A stretch of 64,000 bases of DNA, taken from Liolophura sinensis (Eukaryota > Mollusca > Polyplacophora > Chitonida > Chitonidae). Below are positions 50,531 to 61,819 of the stretch, piece by piece. The notes under the pieces are model-generated. The model saw only the letters and a list, made by a program, of their open reading frames with translations. It was not told where the DNA came from and ran no database searches. The stretch spans positions 23,939,604 through 24,003,603 of the forward strand of contig NC_088296.1 of the NCBI RefSeq assembly GCF_032854445.1, written 5' to 3'. The translations under genes were made by a program, and so were the position numbers. Within the stretch, counting starts at the first letter, position 1. Every line of letters starts with the position of its first letter.

Positions 50531-50638
50531 CTCTGTCCTGAAAAGCTCATCGCTAATGCGTCTGCAGTCGGGTTTATGGGTGAAGGCACCTCCGCTCTTC
50601 GCCAGGTACTTGATAATTGGCTTTTCGGGGGTGGGCAT
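50531..50638 (-). CDS. Candidate first coding exon, minus strand
   Basis: The minus strand begins at ATGCCCACC (50638) and gives 36 codons with GC-rich third positions (MPTPEKPIIKYLAKSGGAF, then CRRISDELFRTE), ending exactly in phase 0 at ACAGAG|GTAAAC (50530). Family not recognised. The T-rich plus-strand sequence just left of it (TTATTTAGTTGCATGGTGTT) is somewhat like a SINE tail, so this may instead be repeat-derived. No second exon in the right phase was found. Confidence 0.3.
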
Positions 50639-50908
50639 TTTATATGTGATTATATCTATGCATTATTTTTTCATATGACTAGGAAACTAGTCATTCATTC
50701 ATGTGGGGGAAACCTATTAATTTGTGGTGAACTGGATTGTGATAGCTATCGTCATGAGCAACACGTGGCTTGTTGGACAGAAATACAGTCAACATTGCAA
50801 ATGTTGTTTAAAATATCGACAAATGCAATAAGCCGGTGCTTATAATAAATAAATTCACTGTAAAAGCATCTGTGACCACGTATTATAATCCCGGCGTGTT
50901 AATTTGCA

Positions 50909-50958
50909 CAAAAAAAACAAAAAAAAAAACAAAAAAAAACAACAACAACAACAAAAAC
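50909..50958. repeat. A-rich tract with CAA repeat
   Basis: A8-C-A10-C-A9 style run followed by (CAA)n; could be a retroposon tail. Confidence 0.6.
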
Positions 50959-51039
50959 TGAGAAATAAAGTTTGATTTAACGTTTTATATATGAAAGTAT
51001 ACAACGATGCATTGAAGTATCCTCTTTATTTTCGATGGT

Positions 51040-51245
51040 GTGTGTCAAGAGGTGTGTGAACATATATTGTGTCTTCTTGTGGCAGGACGAGTCCACGTTG
51101 GCAAAGTGCTGCCACCAATGAAGTTTCGTGCCGAAGGCGCTGTTTTTGTGATTTAACCTGAACAAATACCATTTTTTAAAGTCTTTGGTATGACCCTACC
51201 TAGGTTTGAACCTTGACGCTTTAAGCTGTAGGCTACCGTAGCGGC
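51040..51245 (-). mobile_element. SINE family 3, truncated
   Basis: Plus strand: TGTGTCTTCTTGTGGCAGGA, CGAGTCCACGTTGGCAAAGT, TTTGAACCTTGACGCTTTAA, GTAGGCTACCGTAGCGGCCC. The shared 3' end is missing. Confidence 0.7.
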
Positions 51246-51402
51246 CCGATGAATAATGTTAAATCTCTGCTGAAGACACCGCGGACATAATACACAATGC
51301 TGTCACACGGTTTAAATAGCGACAGATGATTAGGGCACCAAGCATCACATGACCAAAATATCATTACACATTACAACATGTGGGACAAGAATCTGTGCAA
51401 AG

Positions 51403-51965
51403 TCGACAGTACCATGTCACATTATACTGACACCAAATCATGGTCGTCGTCACATTATTACAACATGGAACACCAGACGCATTTAAGGGTAAAACTGACA
51501 GCACCATGTCACATTATCCTGACACCAAATCATGCTCGTCGTCACATTATTACAACATGGAACACCAGACGCATTTAAGGGTAAAACTGACAGCACCATG
51601 TCACATTATACTGACACCAAATCATGGTCGTCGTCACATTATTACAACATGAAACACCAGACGCATTTAAGGGTAAAACTGACAGCACCATGTCACATTA
51701 TCCTGACACCAAATCATGGTCGTCGTCACATTATTACAACATGGAACACCAGACGCATTTAAGGGTAAAACTGACAGCACCATGTCACATTATCCTGACA
51801 CCAAATCATGCTCGTCGTCACATTATTACAACATGGAACACCAGACGCATTCAAGGGTGAAACTGACAGTACCATGTCACATTACCCTGACACCAAATCA
51901 TGGTCGTCGTCACATTATTACAACATGGAACACCAGAGGCATTCATGGGTAAAACCGACAGTACC
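51403..51965. repeat. 92-bp minisatellite, six units
   Basis: CAGCACCATGTCACATTATC, CTGACACCAAATCATGGTCG, TCGTCACATTATTACAACAT, GGAACACCAGACGCATTTAA. The two halves share CACATTAT and AACACC/GACACC words, so the unit is probably a dimer of an older ~46-bp repeat. Overlapping open frames every 92 bp are by-products. Confidence 0.95.
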
Positions 51966-52310
51966 ATGTCACATTATGCTGACACGTGCAATAGACACAG
52001 GGCATTACACAATGTTGCACTACCCTGACACCTATAGTAGACACGGGGCATAACACCATGTCACATAAACCTGAAACCTACAGTAGACACGGGGCATAAC
52101 GCCATGTCACATTACCCTGAAACCTACAGTAGACACGGGACATGACACCATGTCAAATTACCCTGACACCTACAGTAGACACGGGGCATGACACAATATC
52201 ACATTATCCTGACACCTACAGTAGACACGGGGCATAACGCCATGTCACATTACCCTGAGACCTACAGTAGACACGGGGCATGACACCTTATACAGTCATA
52301 TCACCATAAG
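51966..52310. repeat. 45-bp minisatellite, ~7 units
   Basis: CATGTCACATTACCCTGACA, CCTACAGTAGACACGGGGCA, TAACGC. Continuous with the 92-bp array and built on the same CATGTCACATTA-CCTGACACC core. Confidence 0.9.
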
Positions 52311-53720
52311 GCCTTACCAGCTCAAAAGTTCCTTTCCGTGTTTTTCCATGGCGACAGAACAGTTGAAGCACATGCGCGTAATTCATGATTTAGAAACAAC
52401 ATACCTACAGTATAGGGATCAGATAACGTATGTAGGCCTATGGATCCACCTTGTAGAGCTACACTGTATCTAATTTACAGCATGTATTGATGAAACCTTT
52501 TGTATATTCACATGTAAATTACTTGCTATGTTCATTGCTACATCTATTGTGTAATATATGAACTTGCATCCTTTAATCATGTCTAAATAGTGACTGTGAA
52601 ATAATATTTACGTGAAGCTGCAGTATATTTTTGTAATTTTAACTCGGTCCCTGTCCCTTCTTTGTTCACGACAGCCATGGGGTCGGGAAGCCAACCATAT
52701 GCAGTTCAGAACTGTTGGTTATTGGTACTTGCACGAGACGTGAACTTGCAACGTTAATTATTTTTTCTGATAAGGAATCGTGTATGCTGGTTATCCAACA
52801 CACCGTGTAATTGTACACTGGAATACCTCGTCAAAATAAATATACCTCGTCAAAAGGCTGTTATAAATAGATAATCACAAACACTTTTGCTTGAATCCAA
52901 AAGCCAGGTGAATATGTAAAGTATGGACTTATACCTTTATTGGCCTAAGCACGCACGTAATAAACATATGGTAGCCTGTGTGACAGGGGCAGTCATCAGA
53001 TTTCCTAACGCATTATGACTATTGTAAACATATATTCGCCTGTTCACTTTATTCTCTTAGGTTGTGTATACGCCGCTGATATTGCGAGTATAGAACGGTT
53101 CTGCTTCTGTCAGATGTTAACCTTTTGAAATACGCTCTGTCTGTCGGCGTGTAAACAAAGCAGAGAAGCTTTTGAAGCTGATTTGCATACATTTATAAAT
53201 ACTGAGATATTATTAAACCAGTTCCTGACTACGGCGCATTCATCCGCACACAATGCAGGCCATTGTTTTCATGCAGTGATGGGGCTTGCGTAACACCATG
53301 TATCATAAACCTGCTTGTAAGGGTACTAGAACTCGTCTTAAGCAAACTCTGCATTTTGCCTTGTGCAGGCCCAAATAATTTATTGAGTAATCATATGTAT
53401 TATATATTCTAAAAGTTAAAACACTTCTGATTTCAAAAATACTTTCAAAATTTATCTAGCTTTTTGTATTAGTAGACGCTATATAGCTTTCTCGACAGAA
53501 GAATATCTTACAGATCACAAAAACCCCTAAAGATATAAAGAAAAAAGGCATCAGTGATGTTTTAACGTCCCATTATCCTACAAAAGTATTCACGTAACTA
53601 TGTGAAGTCATTCCAAAATATTTAATCATTCCACAGACATATCCAGAACGTAAGGGTGTATGTATAATGCACTAGTTTCGGGCTGAGACGGCCGGAATAT
53701 TCGGTTTGCCAGTAAACGCC
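52311..53720. other. No supported feature
   Basis: 1.4 kb of AT-rich DNA without a credible exon or repeat on either strand. Confidence 0.45.
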
Positions 53721-53726
53721 GACCAT

Positions 53727-54143
53727 GTAACAATTTAGGTGCCTAACGTGTTACAATTTAGAGGCCGAAAAAGTAACAATTTAGACCGAATACGTAATAA
53801 TTGACCCAGGAGCCTCTTACCAATGCGGTCGCTGTGAGCTCAAGTCCAGCTCATGCTGGCTTCCTCTCCGGCCGTACCTGGGAAAGTCTGCCAGCAACCT
53901 GCGGATGGTCGTGGTTTTCCCCCGGTTTCCTCCCACCATAATGCTGGCCGCCGTCGTATAAGTGAAATATTCTTGAGTGCGGCGTAAAACACCAAACAAA
54001 TAAATAAATAAATCCAATATGTAACAATTTACATGCCGAATGTGTTACAATTTAGAGGCCGAGTATGTAACAATTTTGGCCTCGAATACATAACAATTTA
54101 GACCCGAATATTCAACAATTTAGACCCTAAATATGTAACATTT
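53727..54143. repeat. ~25-bp repeat split by a SINE
   Basis: GTAACAATTTAGAGGCCGAA-type units lie on both sides of the SINE (53727-53802 and 54014-54143). Confidence 0.85.
53803..54013 (+). mobile_element. SINE family 1, lacking only the 5' head
   Basis: GACCCAGGAGCCTCTTACCA, TGCGGTCGCTGTGAGCTCAA, GGTTTCCTCCCACCATAATG, CTGGCCGCCGTCGTATAAGT, GGCGTAAAACACCAAACAAA and an AAAT tail. Well preserved, so it looks young. Confidence 0.9.
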
Positions 54144-54149
54144 ATTTTA

Positions 54150-54840
54150 CTTAAAATGTCGCACAGCGATCATGGCTTATAAGTGAAGAGAGATATATAT
54201 GCACAGACAGCTTTGACTTGAGAAATAGTTCGGTATACACTTCGAAACATATGTACCAGGTATATATCAAATCTATAACAGACATTTGTATACCAGCCGT
54301 CAACCAATAAGGGCGTCTTAGGTCAATAAGGCCAATTCCCAAAATGACATTTAACACAAAACTATCAAAGAAATACGGCTTTTTATCACCAGATGGAAAT
54401 AAATAATGTAGTGTTGCTAATATGGTCCTTTTCGTTGATCGTATAGTTCCATGTTTGATATATGATATTGGGCGTGTAGGCTTGCCGAGTTAAAGTCTCA
54501 TGACTATATCTGTTAACTGTGTTTGTGTACATATATACAGCCCTCAGACTGTATGCTATGGATACGTAACCCTATATACAAGTCCGGCTATATTTATACA
54601 AGGCAAGACTGTGTTCCCAATATTTTCAGATTTTATTCCTTGTCGTATAATTTTTGCACTTAAATGAACGGTATATGTGCCTATGATGGCATCGCAACTT
54701 GAATTTTAATTTGTTTGCCAAAAATCTTGAAAAGTTGGAAATTCTGTTATTGTATATAAATAAAGATAATTAATAAGTATAAAATGTTACCGATGAAATT
54801 GTAATTTAACAGTAGCTAAAGTATATAGGTTGCTTACGAT
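54150..54840. other. AT-rich with a small dispersed repeat
   Basis: 54285-54355 (GTATACCAGCCGTCAACCAA, TAAGGCCAATTCCCAAAATG) resembles 8218-8310 and 48973-48997. Confidence 0.45.
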
Positions 54841-54847
54841 GCAGATG

Positions 54848-54972
54848 TACGTGGGAAGGTCTGCCAGCAACCCGCGATTTCCTCCCACCACAATGCTGGC
54901 CGCCGTCGTGTAAGTGAAATATTCTTGAGGACGGCGCAAAATATCAATGAAAATAAATATATAAATAAATAA
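54848..54972 (+). mobile_element. SINE family 1, internal deletion
   Basis: GTACGTGGGAAGGTCTGCCA, GCAACCCGCGATTTCCTCCC (about 25 bp missing after CCGCG), CTGGCCGCCGTCGTGTAAGT and the tail. Confidence 0.85.
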
Positions 54973-54979
54973 CGATGCA

Positions 54980-55650
54980 GATATAAGCTTACAACGTTGT
55001 GCGTTGATCCGAAATTCCAGGCCACAATATATGTCTTGTTTTGTTAGATGTACTTAATAGGGATATAATATAGGACACGTTAGCGCATGCTATCTCCCGT
55101 CTAGTAAAGATATCCGATGACTGTCAACAAAATACCACGTGACGTCACACGCTGACCACCATGTCAGCTTACCTCAGCGTATACCGCCTGGTCATCTCAT
55201 GCTCTCACTTATTTATGCCGAACTGGTGACAGTCATCGTTCAACGACGCTTGTATGACCGCTTCCGTCGCCTATAAAGCTTGAGAGACATACAGATTTGC
55301 GACTCTAGTTAAGATATCCTACCAGTGAAAAATCAATCTTCATTCTGGAATTGGTCGTGTGATAAGTCTTATGGGTGGTCTTAGCGCATCTTGAAGAATA
55401 CGAAGATATTGTCAGCGATCGCATACAAGACGATGAGCTGAACATGAATTTTGACTAATCTTAATCCACATAGGCTTAGGGCTTTGCATACGAGGTACGT
55501 AAAAGAATGGCAAACGATCTTCACGAACTGTGTGAAACTATTGGCATCATGCAATCACGTGACTACACCGCGGATAATATCTGAATCCTACATGTGCCGA
55601 TGGGTCAGTTTTGGTGATACTGCAAACAATTTCTCGGGTTTCAGCCGGGG
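54980..55650. other. No supported gene
   Basis: CCTATAAAGCTTGAGAG at ~55270 could be a TATA promoter, but no coding exon follows. Confidence 0.25.
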
Positions 55651-55653
55651 TGC

Positions 55654-55899
55654 ACTCAGAAAGTTAATCTGTTAATTTTAACAGAAAGTCTGTTGTCTGA
55701 GTGACGCTAGAATGTATATTCTGTTCTTACAACACAATATTCTGTCATATTCAACGTAATATAGGATATTTATGTTAATTTTTTGTAGTACGTTGTTATA
55801 TTGAATGGAATGAGCTGCTGCAATAACAGAATATATTCTAGCATCACTCAGTTAAACCACACACTATCTGTTAAATTTAACTGATTATTTTTTGAGAGT
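55654..55899. mobile_element. Palindromic MITE, copy 1
   Basis: Left: ACTCAGAAAGTTAATCTGTT, TTAACAGAAAGTCTGTTG, GACGCTAGAATGTATATTCT. Right, in reverse complement: ACTCTCAAAAAATAATCAGT, TTAAATTTAACAG, GATGCTAGAATATATTCTGT. Same element as 58639-58897. Confidence 0.8.
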
Positions 55900-56104
55900 A
55901 AATCGGCGGCGATTGACCATCATGATTGCGACGAATGTACGGATGGTATTACAGTGATTACACGTGCTTGATCACATCATAAGATTAACATCTGAATTCT
56001 GGTTGTGTTTGTATACCAGTATTGTCACGAGTAACACACACGATACTGAGTGACAAGACTACATTTTATAATTATCCGTAATTTTATATTCCACCACGTT
56101 ACAT

Positions 56105-56215
<111 letters not shown>

Positions 56216-56389
56216 TTATAATGAATGGGATACGAGCTGACGTGCACGATGACACACGTGCATGCGCTAGTGTATCTTACTTATCATCGTTTTTATATAT
56301 TTGTTTCACTTACATGACTCTGACCATACCGACTGTGCTTTTCCCATTTGCCAAATATATAGCTGGTAATCATCGTGACAAAAAGTCGC

Positions 56390-56470
56390 ACCCGAAACAG
56401 CAAGAGCTTGATTCGAACCCAGGACCTCAGTGGTCTGGCATCAGTCAGTCGCAGCGAGCCATTCAGGGAA
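56390..56470 (-). mobile_element. Possible tRNA-like head
   Basis: The minus strand has AGGTCCTGGGTTCGAATCAA (B-box-like) after TGGCTCGCTGCGACTGACTG. Weak. Confidence 0.25.
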
Positions 56471-56655
56471 CGCCTATATATTGTTTTGATGTGTAAATCT
56501 GTACGCAGTCTTTTTTTTTTTTAAGTTAGTTAAGAAACATTTGTCGTTGAGCAAGTGGCTATATAAATAAAGCTATATAGAGCTGAGACATAATAATTGG
56601 TGATGGTATAGGCCTACATACATGGAAAATGAAGACAAATCATGTTCACAGCATT

Positions 56656-56912
56656 GGGCCTCCGTGACTCAGTTGGTTAGCGCGCTAGCGCAACGTAAAC
56701 GCCCTGGAGTCTCTCAACAGTGCGGTCGCTGTGAGTTAAAATCCAGCTCATGTTGGCTTCCTCTCCGGCCGTTAGTGGGAAGGTCTGCTAGCCACCTGCG
56801 GATGGTCGTGGGTTTCCCCAGGCTATACCATAATGCTGGCCCCCCGGCGTATAAGTGAAATATTCTTGAGTACGGCGTAAAACACCTGTCAAATAAATAA
56901 ATAAATAAATGT
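56656..56912 (+). mobile_element. SINE family 1, full length
   Basis: TTGGGCCTCCGTGACTCAGT, TGGTTAGCGCGCTAGCGCAA head with A box, AAAATCCAGCTCATGTTGGC, CACCTGCGGATGGTCGTGGG, a small deletion before CCATAATGCTGGCC, then the tail. Confidence 0.9.
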
Positions 56913-57165
56913 TTACACATTGCCACGCACACCAAATGTGTCACCATCTCGCAATTAACCGCACAGAGACCAGAATGTAACACGATGAAGTTGTTGTGTT
57001 GTGTAGTGGTGTTGTTCGTGTATACAGACCTAGCTAACACTGACACGTTCCAAACATGATAGAAGATCGTGAGTGCTTTTGATGTATCGCGTCTCAAGAC
57101 ATGTTAGGAAAGGACGATTACATGAATGCAAAAATACCACACCTATTCAACTGTAGATAGGACAT

Positions 57166-57166
57166 T

Positions 57167-57245
<79 letters not shown>
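57166..57245. repeat. (TA)n microsatellite with phase breaks
   Basis: Three TA runs joined by TAATAT and TAAATA. Confidence 0.95.
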
Positions 57246-57246
<1 letters not shown>

Positions 57247-57685
57247 CAGGACTAAATAGGTCTAAATTAACCAAAATCAAGGTGTGTTTAATTCCTCATG
57301 CACCCTATACAGGCTGAAAATATTCATCATGTTCGACCTATGAAATCCCAAAATTGTCAGCCAGATCTGTTTGTTTATTTTAAAAGGGTCACGTCGTTAA
57401 AAACCTCATGTATATATAGGTCTGTAGATCTATATATATACATGTACACGTACGAATGAGGAAAACTGGTAACTAAGCCGTTATATATATATATAACATT
57501 TGTTGTCCCAGGCACATGCAGGCTTTTGCTTATATTGGACATGCGCAATGGCCGTATTTACAAATACTTGTATATCGTATTCAAGCATGACTATGCAATA
57601 TTCGATTCAACAATACTGTCCAAACACTTACTGATATATAAACATATGACTGCATGGGGTCACGTGTGAGTCAAAGGTCAATTAC
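57246..57685. other. No supported feature
   Basis: Further short TA runs near 57430 and 57485. Confidence 0.4.
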
Positions 57686-58025
57686 CGGGCCCGATAGCAC
57701 AGTTGGTAGAGCGTCCTCCTCGGGAGGCGGTAGATCCAGGGTCAATCCTGGGCCGGGTCACACCTAAGATCTAAAAAGAGGGAGTTTTTACTCGCTTGAG
57801 GTTAAGTATGAATGGGGATAATGCATTGGCTGGTTGACCCGTATAAGTTTAATGGCTTACTTTCCTTACGGCTTACTTTCGGTAAGGCGTCTCAGTGAAG
57901 CAGCACTAGAAATCCGTCCTGTAACAAGGAGGTACATTACATGCATTCCGAGTATTCCTTTGTCGTGATGATGAAAATTGTTCAGTTCACCGTTACACCC
58001 TGAGCATCCACTCACTCACTCAAGG
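57686..58025 (+). mobile_element. SINE family 2, full length
   Basis: tRNA-like head GGGCCCGATAGCACAGTTGG, TAGAGCGTCCTCCTCGGGAG, GGTAGATCCAGGGTCAATCC, body GGTAAGGCGTCTCAGTGAAG, CAGCACTAGAAATCCGTCCT, GTAACAAGGAGGTACATTAC, then ATGATGAAAATTGTTCAGTT and an ACTC tail. A ~90-bp stretch (57790-57880) absent from the 5206 copy lies after the head. The intact boxes suggest it could still be transcribed. Confidence 0.85.
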
Positions 58026-58524
58026 GCCAGTTAATTAGGTAGGCCAATATATACCCAGCGGTACAGTCTCACAATTAATGCAGTCATTTATTCATCGAAT
58101 CTACTTACTTGAACTGAGTATACGTTAAGCCATAATAATTCACTTTTATGTACTGAATGACTTAGAACTAAGAGATGTACATTTCTGAAGTACAGACTGT
58201 TTTATAGGACTATAAGAAAGGGTGCAATTATTAAAGCGTGTACGGTACCCTAAACACTATGCTGGTAGCAAGAGAGTCTTCCACACGCAGGTCTACAAGT
58301 TGCTTGTCAGTCTAAATGGATTCAAGCTACGTTTTTTGTGTGCCAGGGCTTTTTTAGGTCCACGTGTAGGCAGCCGGGTTTTACCCGCACATTGGAAAAA
58401 TGTTCTATTTATTTAATTTTTTTTACAGAAAAAATATATACATGTGCATGCATATACTGATCTGATATACTTCCACTGTCTTTTGTGGATGTAGTCCATT
58501 AATTACTTAAATAATGGCTGTATG

Positions 58525-58590
58525 AAATAAATAAATAAATAAATAAATAAATAAATCGATCAATCAATCAATCAGTCAATCAGTCAATCA
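58525..58590. repeat. (AAAT)n then (AATC)n microsatellite
   Basis: Seven AAAT units pass into CAATCAATCAATCAGTCAAT. Confidence 0.95.
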
Positions 58591-58638
58591 AAAAAAAAAT
58601 AAAAATCCCGTCTGATAAGGAGCTTTACAGAGAAGTCC

Positions 58639-58897
58639 ACTCTCAACAAAAAAAAACAGTCTGTTAAATTTAACAGAAAATCTGTTGTGATGGTGGAACG
58701 TATTCTGCTAGTGCAGCAAATTAATATGTTAAATATAGCGCACATATTCTATTAATTCAACACAGATATTCTGTAAGACTAACAAAGCGTTCTGTTGGAT
58801 ACGACAGAATATTGTATTATAATAACAGAATACATGCATTCCAGCATCACTCATATAACAGATTTTCTATTGAAATTGACAGATCAATATTTTGAGT
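58639..58897. mobile_element. Palindromic MITE, copy 2
   Basis: ACTCTCAACAAAAAAAAACA, GTCTGTTAAATTTAACAGAA at the left; AACAGAATACATGCATTCCA, GCATCACTCATATAACAGAT and TATTTTGAGT at the right. Confidence 0.8.
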
Positions 58898-59079
58898 ACA
58901 TGCTCGAATTATGTCGAAAAACTCAATGTGTCATACATGCCTGTATAGAGATAAACAGATAGCAAAATCAAGTTTATTTTATAAATACAGAAAACAGCAG
59001 GTTGATCAGATATCCAATTGAGATATCTGACCAAGGTTACATTACCCAGTATAGGCCCATATATGTATCATGACATCGG

Positions 59080-59231
59080 CAAAGCACGTGAAATGTGCCA
59101 ATTATATCACGTGACCTTCCTCTCCTTCATCGATAGAAAGCAAAGCGGAACGAGACGCAGCAGGATAAGCGAAGCCGTCGTCGTTCACTTTGGATCTGTC
59201 ATTCAGGACCGCTGCTCTATCGTCGTTTTTC
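59080..59231 (+). promoter_or_regulatory. Probable promoter and untranslated first exon
   Basis: CACGTG boxes at 59085 and 59108 (the latter in TCACGTGAC), a CCAAT at 59098, then a GC-rich leader (CAAAGCGGAACGAGACGCAG) ending at the strong donor TTTTTC|GTGAGTAAC (59232). No ATG-led frame fits, so it is read as the 5' UTR exon of the gene whose coding exon is at 61614. Paired TCACGTGAC sites are typical targets of bHLH-ZIP factors. Confidence 0.45.
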
Positions 59232-59249
59232 GTGAGTAACTGGTACAGA

Positions 59250-59825
59250 TTTTAAGCCGATTTTTGTATCAGTGTACGATTTAAAGCTGTGGGTTTGATG
59301 TATGTCTTATTTTAGCCGGCTGTCATTGCTTTTTTTTGAGCGGGAAGTGAGGCTTGTGGGCTACCACACGTGGGCGTCGAAATCTAAAGACAGTGACGGC
59401 CCAAGCTAATTTATTATGTCCGTCACATATAACAGAGTCTTATCGCTAGACCATAGGTGTAAACTTGAACCAAATTTTGGACAAATCGTCTGAATTTTCT
59501 GGTAACCATTACAAGCGGATGTAAAACCGAAAACAAACCGTCATGTTTACGTAACTTCCCCCGCGACGCATTCAGTTAATAAAGAAACTGGGGCCACAGG
59601 CCCGGCTTACGGACCGTCTTCAAATTACACCGGTGTAAGCGGCCGATGTATTGTGTGTTGACAGCAGGGAAGACACGGGCTTATGCATGTGTGTTTATGG
59701 TTACCGTTAACAAAAGAATTTGAGTCCGTGTTTTGACGAATGTATTTAGGCCTACAGAGATTCCTTTATACCCAGATGTGGTGGGTTGTGGATAACCTAG
59801 CGCAATGTCCGCTGTGTTACTATAG
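59250..59825. other. Intronic sequence, no feature
   Basis: Nothing recognised; a TTCAG repeat follows at 59826-59850. Confidence 0.4.
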
Positions 59826-59887
59826 GCCTGCTCAGTTCAGTTCAGTTCAGTTCAATTACATCAAGCTGTCCTTCCTGTGGTCTAACT

Positions 59888-60140
59888 GGGGCCTCCATGG
59901 CTCAGTTGGTTAGTGTGCTAACGCAGCATAATGACCCAGAAGTCTCTCAACAATGCAGTCGCTGTGAGTTCAAGTCCAGCTCATGCTGGCTGCCTGCCTC
60001 TCCGGCCGTAAGTGGGAAGGTCTGCTAGCAATCTGTGGATGGTCGTGGGTTTCCACTGGGCCCTGCCTGGTTTCCTCTCACCGTCTTTTAAGTGAAATAC
60101 TTTTGAGTACAGCGTAAAACATCAATGAAATAAATAAATA
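59888..60140 (+). mobile_element. SINE family 1, full length
   Basis: TGGGGCCTCCATGGCTCAGT, TGGTTAGTGTGCTAACGCAG, GAGTTCAAGTCCAGCTCATG, GCAATCTGTGGATGGTCGTG, AAGTGAAATACTTTTGAGTA and an AAAT tail. A duplicated TGCCTGCC sits before CTCTCCGGCC, and ATAATGCTGGCC is deleted. Confidence 0.9.
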
Positions 60141-60309
60141 CTGTTTAAGTGAAATAAATTATTCCACAAACTAATAAAAAGACCTTTGAATATGCTCATT
60201 AAACTACAAACCAAAAGACAGCTGTCACTGTCCTCTTGTCACATGATAAATGGTCCAGTACCCAGTACTATTCCTGTTACATAATAAGAGCTCCCTTTTA
60301 AGACATTAT

Positions 60310-60420
60310 CATATTTCACTTATACAATGGCGACCAGCATTATGGTGGGAGGAAACCGGGCAGAGGCTGGAGGAAACCTATGACCATCCGCAGGTTGCTG
60401 GAAACCCTCCCACGTACGGA
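60310..60420 (-). mobile_element. SINE family 1, middle part
   Basis: CATATTTCACTTATACAATG, GCGACCAGCATTATGGTGGG, AGGAAACCGGGCAGAGGCTG, CATCCGCAGGTTGCTGG; both ends are missing. Confidence 0.8.
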
Positions 60421-60429
60421 ACTCAGTTT

Positions 60430-61480
60430 GACGTCATGTTGTTATTTTGAGCTCTTCAAAACTAGAGACGGACATACACGCACCCTAATTCCTCAGCATT
60501 TCCAACTGTGTCTGCAACTAATATTTTTTGAAACGTTCTGAGAGAACTTGGGGGTGGGGGGAATAATCTGCACAGTTCTCTGAAGCGTGCACGTTTAATG
60601 ACACAAACAACACGTTTTTAGCGTCATTTTCATAATAAATGTATTCATAAATTTTATTGGAAAAAGTGCTTTAGTGGTTCAAAAGGTTGAAGATTGACAG
60701 AAAGTGCTGTAGGCACTGTGGGAATACAAAACATGTTTAGACATTTAACTGTTTTCTTGTTCTAAAGAAACAAACCATTTTTAGCATTTTTAAAAGTGTA
60801 TTTGCTGGGTTTATCACAAATTGGTTTTTGCAGTGTTAATAATTTGGCCTTAATTGTTTGTGTTCTTTTATGATTATTTACACATTCATTTATTTACTGA
60901 TCAATTTCAAACATTGCGATTTCTTTTGATGGCTTTGTATTATTTACCATTTTTATTTGAGCGATAGAATTTTTTTTTTTTTTTTTTTATCTTATTTTCT
61001 CTTTTTCACTCTCGTTGTGGTATAGTTGTTCCAGTGTTCCTAAAAACAAAATAAAAAGTGTTTGATTTTTTTTTAAAAGACTAAGATTAGGCAAAAATAG
61101 TACACATAAACATGTACCAAAGAGTGGTCATGTGAAAAGTTAGTCAGTACTACCCTATTTCCTCAAACTTTTCCCATGTTAAAGACCAACTTTCATTGCA
61201 ATTTATGTAGATTTTTGAGTTGCTTTCGGAAACAAAAACTACATCGGTTGGATTAGCCAATTTCACTGGTCAATTTTGTCAGCATACACAGAATAATACC
61301 CTCAGAATATGCCTGAATAAACCGTTCAACCATGCGACAAGGTTGAAGAGTTACATTAGGGGTATAAACATGTACACGTGTAATTTTTTACAACAGAAAT
61401 CCATGAAGTAGAATTCCTGCAATTTGCATGTGACTTCTAATTATGAAATATAGTGATGATTATCACCAATGGTTCAGTTC
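60430..61480. other. AT-rich intron, no feature
   Basis: T run at 60970-60988; no exon seen. Confidence 0.4.
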
Positions 61481-61613
61481 CTTTCATTTTTATTTCAGAA
61501 CTTAAATAACTGAATAAAGTCTCAAAATATCGACTAAGAGGCTCTAGTACCACATTAAGGCACGAAGGAATTACTACGATTGGTTCCAAGGTTCAAGCAA
61601 CTGACCAATCAAA

Positions 61614-61697
61614 ATGGATGAGAAGAAGGTAAATGGAAATGGCCGACCGATAGCAGAAAATAGCGAAGGAGGTCTTCCGGGAACTAAAACAACACGG
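61614..61697 (+). CDS. First coding exon of an unidentified gene
   Basis: The exon proper starts after the excellent acceptor CATTTTTATTTCAG (61498), carries 115 bases of leader, then ATG at 61614 in the context CAAAATGG. Twenty-eight codons follow (MDEKKVNGNGRPIAENSEGG, then LPGTKTTR), ending in phase 0 at CGG|GTATGTG (61698). The hydrophilic, low-complexity start looks like a cytosolic N-terminus without a signal peptide. The likely promoter and untranslated exon lie at 59080-59231, giving a 2.3-kb first intron. Later exons were not recognised in the remaining 2.3 kb. The protein family is unknown. Confidence 0.55.
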
Positions 61698-61742
61698 GTA
61701 TGTGTAAATTTTTGTTATTTACTATTATTTGAATTTTAGTAG

Positions 61743-61815
61743 TGCCGCTGTCGTATAAGTGAAATATTCTTGAGTACGGCGTAAAAAAAACCAATCAATG
61801 AGATAAACAGATAAA
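61743..61815 (+). mobile_element. SINE family 1 3' end
   Basis: GCCGCTGTCGTATAAGTGAA, ATATTCTTGAGTACGGCGTA, AACCAATCAATGAGATAAAC, 45 bp inside the intron after the coding exon. Confidence 0.8.
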
Positions 61816-61819
61816 CAAA

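Noticed and set aside
57686-57765. Functional tRNA gene
   Set aside because: A and B boxes are present, but the sequence runs into the SINE family 2 body and the same head occurs in another copy at 5206.
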